A DNA stretch of 10,072 nucleotides, taken from positions 1-10,072 of the forward strand of contig JAIENF010000164.1 of the NCBI GenBank assembly GCA_019751575.1. The letters are read 5' to 3'. The notes beneath the pieces are model-generated. The model had not been told where the DNA came from. It saw only the letters and a list, made by a program, of their open reading frames with translations, and did not search any database. The stretch comes from Burkholderiales bacterium (lineage in GTDB: Bacteria > Pseudomonadota > Gammaproteobacteria > Burkholderiales > CAIKXV01). Of the stretch, positions 1-5,492 are shown piece after piece (the stretch's first letter is position 1; each line of letters begins with the position of its first letter). Position numbers and translations under genes: made by a program.

Positions 1-1
1 C

Positions 2-349
2 ACCGAGCCGGAACTCGAGGACGTGCTGCGGGCGCTGGGTGCGAAGAAGCGCGACATCCTGCTGAAGGTCGGCCTGCCGCGGGCGATGCCGTACTTCTTC
101 GCCTCGCTGAAGATATCCGTCACGCTCGCCTTCGTCGGCACCGTGCTGTCGGAGACGGTCGCGGCGAACAAGGGCATCGGCAACGTGATGATGGTGGCCA
201 GCGCCAACTACCAGACGGCGCTCGCGTTCGGCGCACTGCTCCTGCTCGCGATCATGGGCGTGATCCTGTATGGAATCTTCGCGTTGCTGGAAGCCCGTTT
301 CGCCGGATGGTCCCAGCGCAAGAACGACCTGGCGCTGCAGAGCCACTGA
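2..349 (+). CDS. ABC importer permease, SsuC/TauC/ThiX-like (3' part only)
   Basis: This is the last 115 codons of an inner-membrane permease; the 5' part lies before the window. The visible part opens with the EAA loop that docks on the ATPase: E6 and G13, then LP at 25-26 (numbered from the first complete codon). A hydrophobic segment around SLKISVTLAFVGTVL follows, then a small loop with the ANKGIGNVM pattern, and a last helix rich in Leu/Ala/Ile ending in a basic tail. This layout is that of permeases for sulfonates, nitrate, taurine and the pyrimidine moiety of thiamine (BPD_transp_1 family). The stop is 66 nt before the binding-protein gene, with no clear terminator between, so the two probably form one importer; the ATPase gene is presumably upstream. 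Substrate is not readable from this fragment. The family is secure, the specificity is not. Confidence 0.88.
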   Translation, partial: TEPELEDVLRALGAKKRDILLKVGLPRAMPYFFASLKISVTLAFVGTVLSETVAANKGIGNVMMVASANYQTALAFGALLLLAIMGVILYGIFALLEARFAGWSQRKNDLALQSH

Positions 350-401
350 CACTGACGTTCCGTACCTGCCCGTCCCCGCATCGACCTGAAGTTACCCTAC
401 C

Positions 402-407
402 GAGGAG
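402..407 (+). promoter_or_regulatory. Ribosome binding site of the NMT1-like binding protein
   Basis: GAGGAG lies 8 nt before the ATG at 416 and fixes that start. The rest of the 66-nt gap after the permease stop shows no hairpin with a T-run and no clear promoter, consistent with co-transcription. Confidence 0.75.
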
Positions 408-415
408 ATACACCA

Positions 416-1450
416 ATGGACGCACCGAAGCGCAAGACACTCGCCACCGCAGCCGTGCTGCTCGCCTCCACCCTGGCCGGGCCGGCTGCGCTGGCACAGG
501 GCAAGGTCTCGATCCGGTTCCAGCTCGACTGGGTCTGGCAGGGGCCGCACGCGTTCTTCCTGCTCGCCCAGGATCGCGGCTACTTCGCGAAGGAAGGGCT
601 GGACGTCACCTTCGACCAGGGCAAGGGCTCCGGCGTGGCGGTCAACTCGGTCGCCAGCGGCGTGTACGACGGCGGTTTCGGCGACACGAATGCAGTCATC
701 CGCCTCGCCGCGCAGAAGCCGGGCGAGCAGCCGGTGGCGGTCTACATGCTCTACAACCGCGCGCCGTTCGTGATCGCGACGCTTTCGACATCGGGCATCA
801 AGACGCCGCGCGACCTGGAGGGACGCACCCTTGGCGCGCCCGCGGGCGATGCCGCGCTCGGACTGCTGCCGGTGTTCGCGAAGGCCAACGGCTTCGACGT
901 GTCCAAGGTGAAGATCACCAACATGGCGCCGAACCTGCGCGAGCCGATGCTGCAGAAGAAGGAAGTGGACGCAGTGGCCGGCTTCATCAACACCATCTGG
1001 TTCGCGGCACAGGCGGTCGGCCTCAATCCGGAGAAGGACCTGAACATCTTCCGCTACGGCGACATGGGCGTGGCCGGCTACGGCAACTCGATCCTCTTCT
1101 CGCAGAAGTTCGTGAAGGAGAATCCGGAGGCGATCCGCGGCTTCCTGCGTGCGCTCACGCGCGGCGTGCAGGAAGTGCTGGCGAACCCGGATGCCGGCGT
1201 CGATGCCGTGATGAAGCGCGACCCGCTGCTCAACCGCGAGAACCAGAAGGCGCGCCTGCTCGCGGCCATCCAGAACGACGTCCTCTCGCCCGAGGTCACC
1301 AAGGTCGGCCTTGGCGACGTCGTCGACGAGCGGTTCGCCCGTGGCGTGGCCCAGCAGGTCGAGGCGGCGAAGCTCCCGCGCGCGCCCGCGCAGGCCGAGG
1401 TGTTCAATCGCAGTTTCCTGCCGGCCCGCGACCAGCGGCTGGTCAAGTAG
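416..1450 (+). CDS. NMT1/THI5-like periplasmic substrate-binding protein of an ABC importer
   Basis: This 344-residue periplasmic protein captures the substrate and delivers it to the permease encoded just upstream. Residues 1-27 are a Sec signal peptide: a basic start (KRK at 5-7), a hydrophobic core (ATAAVLLAS), and an ALA cleavage site before Q28. There is no lipobox cysteine, so it should be soluble. The mature start has the family pattern FQLDW (36-39), an HAFFLLAQ helix, and GYFAKEGLDV (55-64), as in SsuA/TauA/ThiY proteins. The LDW pattern is more like the pyrimidine-binding ThiY branch than classical sulfonate binders, but that is a weak cue. The gene is followed after 18 nt by the molybdenum hydroxylase genes, which suggests the imported compound is the enzyme's substrate, a heterocycle perhaps, rather than a sulfur source. 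Family is sure; ligand is inference. Confidence 0.92.
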   Translation: MDAPKRKTLATAAVLLASTLAGPAALAQGKVSIRFQLDWVWQGPHAFFLLAQDRGYFAKEGLDVTFDQGKGSGVAVNSVASGVYDGGFGDTNAVIRLAAQKPGEQPVAVYMLYNRAPFVIATLSTSGIKTPRDLEGRTLGAPAGDAALGLLPVFAKANGFDVSKVKITNMAPNLREPMLQKKEVDAVAGFINTIWFAAQAVGLNPEKDLNIFRYGDMGVAGYGNSILFSQKFVKENPEAIRGFLRALTRGVQEVLANPDAGVDAVMKRDPLLNRENQKARLLAAIQNDVLSPEVTKVGLGDVVDERFARGVAQQVEAAKLPRAPAQAEVFNRSFLPARDQRLVK

Positions 1451-1452
1451 TC

Positions 1453-1460
1453 GGGGAGGG
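1453..1460 (+). promoter_or_regulatory. Ribosome binding site of the molybdopterin subunit
   Basis: GGGGAGGG lies 8 nt before the ATG at 1469. It supports that start even though it adds about 32 low-complexity residues before the conserved domain begins. It sits in the 18-nt gap after the binding-protein stop, so the two genes are almost certainly read from one mRNA. Confidence 0.7.
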
Positions 1461-1468
1461 GCGCGTCG

Positions 1469-3817
1469 ATGCCAGTGCCGGACGTTGCAGGGTCGGTTGC
1501 TCCAGGGACGGCCGCGGCCGCCGTCGCAGGGGGCGCGTCTCCGTCTTCACGCGCGGCGCGCGGCCTGCTTGGCGCCGCGGTCGCACGCAAGGACGGGCCG
1601 GCGAAGATCCTCGGCGAGGCGCGTTACGTGGACGACCTCGTGCTTCCGGGAATGCTGCACGGGGCCACCGTGCGCACCCGTGCCGCGGGTGGCATCCTCG
1701 AGCGGATCGAATTCGGCAGCGGTATCGACTGGGATTCGTTCGTGGTCGTCACCGCGGCCGACGTCCCGGGCATCAACGCGACGCAGATGATCGAGCAGGA
1801 CCAGCCGGTGCTGGCCGAGCATCGATTCCGCCATGCCGGCGAACCGGTGCTGCTGCTGGCCCATGCCGACCGCGGGCTGCTGCGTGAAGCGGTCGAGGCG
1901 GTCACGCTCCACGAGCGGGCGGATCCGTCGCCGGTGTTCTCGATCGACGATGCGCTGGCATTGCGCGGCGAGGTGGTTCCCGGCAACGTCTACCGCGATT
2001 ACCTGATGTCGCGTGGCGATCTGGCGGCCGGGGAGGCCGCCGCAGAGGTGTTCTTCGAAGGACGTTTCGAGACCGGCGCCCAGGAGCACGTGTACATCGA
2101 GCCGCAGGGCATGATCGCCTACGTCGATGCCGCGGGCGTGCTGGTGGTCGAAGGCTCGCTGCAGTGTCCGTACTACGTGCTGGGCACGCTGACCGCGGTC
2201 ACCGGGCGCGACGCGGGTTCGGTACGGGTCGTCCACTGCACCACCGGGGGCGGCTTCGGCGGCAAGGAAGACTATCCGTCCCAGCTCGCGGCCCATGCCG
2301 CGCTGCTGACGCTCAAGGCAGGCGGGCGGCCGGTGAAGCTGGTGTATGACCGGGCCGAGGACATGCTTGCCACGCCCAAGCGCCATCCGTCGCGCACCCT
2401 CGTCCGGATCGGCGCCGGTCGCGACGGGCGCCTGTGTTTCCTGGACGTCGACTTCGTGCTCGATGGCGGTGCGTACACCACGCTGTCGCCGGTGGTGCTG
2501 TCGCGCGGCGTTATCCATGCCCCGGGTGCCTATGCCTGCGCCAACGCGCGCGTCCGGGGCCGTGCCGTGGCCACCAGCCATCCGCCGAACGGTGCGTTCC
2601 GTGGCTTCGGAGCGCCGCAGAGCATTTTCGCGATCGAGCAGGCGATGGACGGCCTGGCGGAGGCGCTCGGCATGTCGCCGCTCGAGTTGCGGCGCATGAA
2701 CATGCTGCGACCGGGGGACCGTTCGGTTCCCGGACAGACGATCGATGCGACCACCGACTTCGATGCGGTTCTCGACCAGGCGTTGCACGAGAGCGGATAC
2801 CTCGAAAAGCGGGATGCGTTCGCCGAGTTCAATGCGGCGAATGCGGCTGCGGGGCGCCCGCTGCGCCGTGGCATCGGGCTCGCGACCTTCCACCATGGTG
2901 CCGGGTTCACCGGCAACGGCGAAGTCGTGCTGGCGTCCGAGGCGCGGGTGCGTGCGAACGTCGACGGCTGCGTCGAGGTGGTCGCCTCGAGCAGCGAGAT
3001 GGGGCAGGGCAGCACCACGACGCTTTGCCAGATCGTCGCGTCCGCGCTGGGGCTGCCGCTCGAGCGGGTGAGCCAGGCGCCGGTCGACACGCACGACGTG
3101 CCCGACTCCGGGCCCACGGTCGCATCGCGCACCTGCATGGTGGTCGGGCTGATCGTCGAGCAGGCGGCACGCCTGCTGCGCGCCGAACTGATCCAGAAGG
3201 CCGGGCTCCCTGCATCGGGTGCGGACGAGCATGCGTTTGCCGCCGCCTGCGCGCGCTATCTCGACGGTCATCCGCGGCTCGAGGCACAGGCCCGCTACGA
3301 GCCGCCGGCCAACGTGCAATGGGACGAGACCGTGTTCGAAGGCTCGCCCTACGCGAGTTACGCATGGGCAGCCTACGTGGCCGAGGTCGAGATCGACCTG
3401 GCCACCTGCGAGGTCGCCTTGTCGGGCTTCACTGCCGTGCAGGAGGTGGGCAAGGTGGTCAATCCGGTGATCGCGGCAGGCCAGGTCGAAGGAGGCGTCG
3501 TCCAGGGCATCGGTTTCGCGCTGTTCGAGAAGGTGGCCTGGGGGAACACCGGGACCATGGCCAACAACCGGCTGACCAACTACATCATCCCGACCACCGC
3601 GGACATTCCCCCGGTGCAGGTGTTCTTCCAGGAGCAGCCGGGCGGCATCGGACCGGCAGGCGCGAAGGGGCTGGGCGAACTGCCGATGGACGGACCGGGT
3701 CCGGCCATCCTGAGCGCGGTCAACTTCGCGCTCGGCACCCGGATCTCCAGCCTGCCGGTGATGCCCGAAGACGTGATGGCCGCGCTGTCGGCGCATGCCC
3801 TGCGGGTGGCGGCATGA
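1469..3817 (+). CDS. Xanthine dehydrogenase family molybdopterin-binding (large) subunit
   Basis: This 782-residue subunit carries the molybdenum-pyranopterin cofactor and hydroxylates the substrate with water as oxygen source. The N-terminal a/b hammerhead domain (KILGEARYVDDL at 46-57) is followed by Mo-binding motifs: Q232, GGGFGGKE (260-267), GAFRGFGAPQ (375-384), EMGQGS (510-515), TVAS (550-553) and GAKGLGE (731-737) with the catalytic base E737. Matched to the bovine enzyme from memory, Q232, E267, R346, R378, F380, Q513, A552 and E737 fall on Gln767, Glu802, Arg880, Arg912, Phe914, Gln1040, Ala1079 and Glu1261, with identical spacing inside each block. Glu802 and Arg880 are the purine-orienting pair, absent in aldehyde oxidases, so a purine-like substrate is likely. 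Residues 1-32 are an Ala/Ser-rich extension with no twin-arginine signal; the enzyme should be cytoplasmic. Its stop overlaps the next start (ATGA). Alternatives: a dehydrogenase for a methylated purine, pyrimidine or other N-heterocycle. Confidence 0.93.
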   Translation: MPVPDVAGSVAPGTAAAAVAGGASPSSRAARGLLGAAVARKDGPAKILGEARYVDDLVLPGMLHGATVRTRAAGGILERIEFGSGIDWDSFVVVTAADVPGINATQMIEQDQPVLAEHRFRHAGEPVLLLAHADRGLLREAVEAVTLHERADPSPVFSIDDALALRGEVVPGNVYRDYLMSRGDLAAGEAAAEVFFEGRFETGAQEHVYIEPQGMIAYVDAAGVLVVEGSLQCPYYVLGTLTAVTGRDAGSVRVVHCTTGGGFGGKEDYPSQLAAHAALLTLKAGGRPVKLVYDRAEDMLATPKRHPSRTLVRIGAGRDGRLCFLDVDFVLDGGAYTTLSPVVLSRGVIHAPGAYACANARVRGRAVATSHPPNGAFRGFGAPQSIFAIEQAMDGLAEALGMSPLELRRMNMLRPGDRSVPGQTIDATTDFDAVLDQALHESGYLEKRDAFAEFNAANAAAGRPLRRGIGLATFHHGAGFTGNGEVVLASEARVRANVDGCVEVVASSSEMGQGSTTTLCQIVASALGLPLERVSQAPVDTHDVPDSGPTVASRTCMVVGLIVEQAARLLRAELIQKAGLPASGADEHAFAAACARYLDGHPRLEAQARYEPPANVQWDETVFEGSPYASYAWAAYVAEVEIDLATCEVALSGFTAVQEVGKVVNPVIAAGQVEGGVVQGIGFALFEKVAWGNTGTMANNRLTNYIIPTTADIPPVQVFFQEQPGGIGPAGAKGLGELPMDGPGPAILSAVNFALGTRISSLPVMPEDVMAALSAHALRVAA

Positions 3818-4311
3818 TCCCCGCGCCCGACCTGGCATTCACGCTGAACGGCCGCACCGTGTCGACCGTGGACGGATCCATCGGGGCGCCGTCGATGCGG
3901 TTGCTCGACCTGCTCAGGCTGCATGCCGGCCAGACCGGCACCAAGGAGGGATGCGGGGAGGGCGAGTGCGGTGCCTGCGCGGTGCTGGTCGACGGCGAAC
4001 TGGTGAACAGTTGCCTGGTGCCGGTCGGGCAACTGCACGGTTGCACGGTGACCAGCATCGAGGGCCTGCCTCGCGTCGACCCGCTGGTGACGGCGTTCGC
4101 GCGCGCCGGTGCTGCCCAGTGTGGCATCTGCACGCCCGGCATGGTGCTGGCGGCGCGCGCGCTGCTCGACCGGGTGCCGCAACCCACGCTGGACGATGTC
4201 CGCGAGGCGCTCGCCGGGAACCTGTGCCGCTGCACCGGTTATGCCCGCATCTACACGGCGGTGCTCGATGCAGCGACCGATGCCGGCCCCGGCAAGGCAG
4301 GTGGCCGATGA
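3814..4311 (+). CDS. 2Fe-2S subunit of molybdenum hydroxylase (CoxS/XDH small subunit type)
   Basis: This 165-residue electron-transfer subunit passes electrons from the molybdenum site to the FAD subunit through two [2Fe-2S] clusters. The N-terminal plant-type ferredoxin fold has the ligands C47, C52, C55 and C67 (pattern CGEGECGAC ... SC). The C-terminal helical domain has C103, C106, C138 and C140 (CGIC ... CRC, followed by TGY). All eight ligands of the family are present and the length is typical for separate small subunits. C77 is an extra cysteine. The start ATG overlaps the stop of the large subunit by 4 nt and the stop overlaps the FAD subunit start in the same way, indicating translational coupling and equal dosage. 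The start is fixed by the overlap and by the LNGR strand typical of the family start. Confidence 0.95.
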   Translation: MIPAPDLAFTLNGRTVSTVDGSIGAPSMRLLDLLRLHAGQTGTKEGCGEGECGACAVLVDGELVNSCLVPVGQLHGCTVTSIEGLPRVDPLVTAFARAGAAQCGICTPGMVLAARALLDRVPQPTLDDVREALAGNLCRCTGYARIYTAVLDAATDAGPGKAGGR

Positions 4312-5213
4312 GCGCCGTCGACCCGGTATCCGGCCAGCCGCCAGCGCCGTGGTACCGGCCGGTGAGCCTGGCCGATGCGCTGTCGGCCAGGGCACGGTGG
4401 CGCAAGGACATCGTGGCTATCGCAGGCTGCACCGACCTGATGGTCGGCTGGAATGCGGGCGCACGGCGACTGCCGCCCGTGCTGGACCTGTCTGCGCTGG
4501 CTGAACTGCGCTCGATCGAGGCCGGTCCCGACTCGGTGACCATCGGCGCGACGGCCAGCTGCGCCAGCATCGCCCGGCACCCGGTGATCGCAGGCCGGTT
4601 GCCGATGCTGGTCGCGTCCGCCCGCCAGACCGGTTCCGTCGCGATCCAGAATCGGGCGACGCTGGGCGGCAACATCATGAACGCGTCGCCCGCAGCCGAC
4701 AATCCGCCGGTGCTGCTCGCCTATGGCGCACGGCTGACCCTTGCCAGCGTTCGGGGCATCCGCACCATCGACTACGCCAGTTTCCACGCCGGATACAAGC
4801 GTACCCTGGCCGAAGGCGATGAGCTGCTGGTCTCGGTCACCGTACCGTTCCCGGCGGAGCGCGTGACTGCGTACTACCGGAAGGTGGGTACGCGGCGCGC
4901 GCAGGCGATCAGCAAGATCGCGATGGCTGCACTGATCGAGCGCGATGACGGGGCCGGGCCCGCGGTCGTGCGCAATGCTTCGTTCGGCTTTGCATCGGTC
5001 GGTCCGGTGCCGTTGCCCGCGCCCTCGCTGTCGCGGTCGCTGCGCGGGCTGCCCCTGTCCGGCATCGACCGGGCGCAGGTCGAACGGGCGCTGGCCGCGG
5101 ACCTCGCCCCGCTGGACGATATCCGGTCGACGGCGGCGTACCGAAGGTCGGTCGCGGTCAATCTCGTGCTGGCGGCGATCGACGCGGCGCGCGAGGCTGC
5201 GCCCCGAGGCTAG
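4308..5213 (+). CDS. FAD-binding (medium) subunit of xanthine dehydrogenase-family enzyme
   Basis: This 301-residue flavoprotein (CoxM / FAD_binding_5 family) takes electrons from the iron-sulfur subunit and passes them to an outside acceptor. The FAD pyrophosphate loop is AGCTDL at 39-44, and the second FAD motif is QNRATLGGNIMNASPAAD at 114-131. A C-terminal CO-dehydrogenase flavoprotein domain begins around the YYRKVGTRRAQAISK segment (189-203). Position 41 is Cys where many homologues have Gly; the fused FAD domains of classical XDHs also vary here (AGATDV, from memory), so this is not damaging. Length is normal for a separate medium subunit. It starts in an ATGA overlap with the 2Fe-2S gene and is the last gene of the enzyme unit. 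No XdhC-type cofactor-insertion gene follows in the window. Final electron acceptor (NAD, oxygen, quinone or cytochrome) is not readable; I see no clear NAD-site motif. Confidence 0.93.
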   Translation: MSAVDPVSGQPPAPWYRPVSLADALSARARWRKDIVAIAGCTDLMVGWNAGARRLPPVLDLSALAELRSIEAGPDSVTIGATASCASIARHPVIAGRLPMLVASARQTGSVAIQNRATLGGNIMNASPAADNPPVLLAYGARLTLASVRGIRTIDYASFHAGYKRTLAEGDELLVSVTVPFPAERVTAYYRKVGTRRAQAISKIAMAALIERDDGAGPAVVRNASFGFASVGPVPLPAPSLSRSLRGLPLSGIDRAQVERALAADLAPLDDIRSTAAYRRSVAVNLVLAAIDAAREAAPRG

Positions 5214-5218
5214 CGGCT

Positions 5219-5255
5219 GGCGCGGTGCGCCGACGCTGCCCGCGCACGGTGCGCG
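5219..5255 (+). other. Two small GC-rich hairpins after the molybdenum hydroxylase genes
   Basis: GGCGC-GGT-GCGCC (5219-5231) and CGCGCA-CGG-TGCGCG (5241-5255) each form a perfect stem of 5 and 6 bp with a 3-nt loop, both containing GGTGCGC. No T-run follows, so they are not simple intrinsic terminators. They may stabilise the 3' end of the mRNA or be chance in very GC-rich DNA. Confidence 0.25.
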
Positions 5256-5337
5256 CGGCGTCCTGGCGTGCGTCCCCACGGTGCGAAAACCCGGCCACCC
5301 CGGTGCTTCGAGGGTCGGATGGCCGTTGGCGGCCCAC

Positions 5338-5360
5338 GCGTGCCCAATGGCACGCTTGTT
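5338..5360 (+). terminator. Possible Rho-independent terminator of the enzyme operon
   Basis: A perfect 7-bp stem GCGTGCC / GGCACGC with a CAAT loop (5338-5355) is followed directly by TTGTT. It lies 125 nt after the stop of the FAD subunit and just before the candidate operator of the next transcription unit, which is where a terminator would be expected. The T-run is short and interrupted, so termination may be weak. Confidence 0.4.
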
Positions 5361-5385
5361 GCTCGACGGGAAGGGCCGCGGTTGA

Positions 5386-5409
5386 TTGGTATACCAGCTG
5401 GTGTGCCAA
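5386..5409. promoter_or_regulatory. Tandem palindromic operator candidate, GntR-like
   Basis: Two copies of TGGTRTRCCA stand 12 bp apart: TGGTATACCA (5387-5396, a perfect palindrome) and TGGTGTGCCA (5399-5408, differing at two positions). The junction ACCAGCTGGT (5393-5402) is itself a perfect palindrome, and the whole 24 bp is an inverted repeat with 8 of 10 arm positions matching. GGTATACC-type palindromes are known targets of GntR-family (FadR/FCD) regulators. The site lies 84-107 bp before the start of the binding-protein gene at 5493, a normal place for an operator overlapping a promoter. I could not place convincing -35/-10 boxes. The regulator gene is not in the window. Confidence 0.5.
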
Positions 5410-5483
5410 CAGATGCAAGGCCGTGTCCGCCAGTACACCTGACCCGGGGCGACGCAGGAGCCTGCTTCGTTTCCCACACGATC

Positions 5484-5489
5484 GGAGAG
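5484..5489 (+). promoter_or_regulatory. Ribosome binding site of the family-5 binding protein
   Basis: GGAGAG ends 3 nt before the ATG at 5493. The reading frame stays open for more than 200 nt upstream, so this site, together with the twin-arginine signal right after the ATG, decides the start. The spacing is slightly short. Confidence 0.6.
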
Positions 5490-5492
5490 TCC

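Noticed and set aside
350-415. Separate promoter or terminator between permease and NMT1-like binding protein
   Set aside because: No hairpin with T-run and no convincing -35/-10 pair; the gap fits an operon with its own ribosome site.
307-1887. 526-codon + strand frame over the binding-protein gene
   Set aside because: Arg/Gly/Ala-rich shadow frame of the binding protein and the start of the large subunit; no ribosome site and no domain.
1547-3838. 763-codon - strand frame opposite the large subunit gene
   Set aside because: Same cause: Arg/His-rich composition, no recognisable motif, fully covered by a gene with catalytic motifs on the + strand.
5356-5395. Promoter boxes around TTGTTG, TTGATT and TATACC
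   Set aside because: No pair with a 16-18 bp spacing and acceptable matches at both boxes could be found, so no promoter is called.
5268-5492. Upstream extension of the family-5 binding protein
   Set aside because: The frame is open but non-conserved in character, and the ribosome site plus the twin-arginine signal at 5493 clearly mark the true start.
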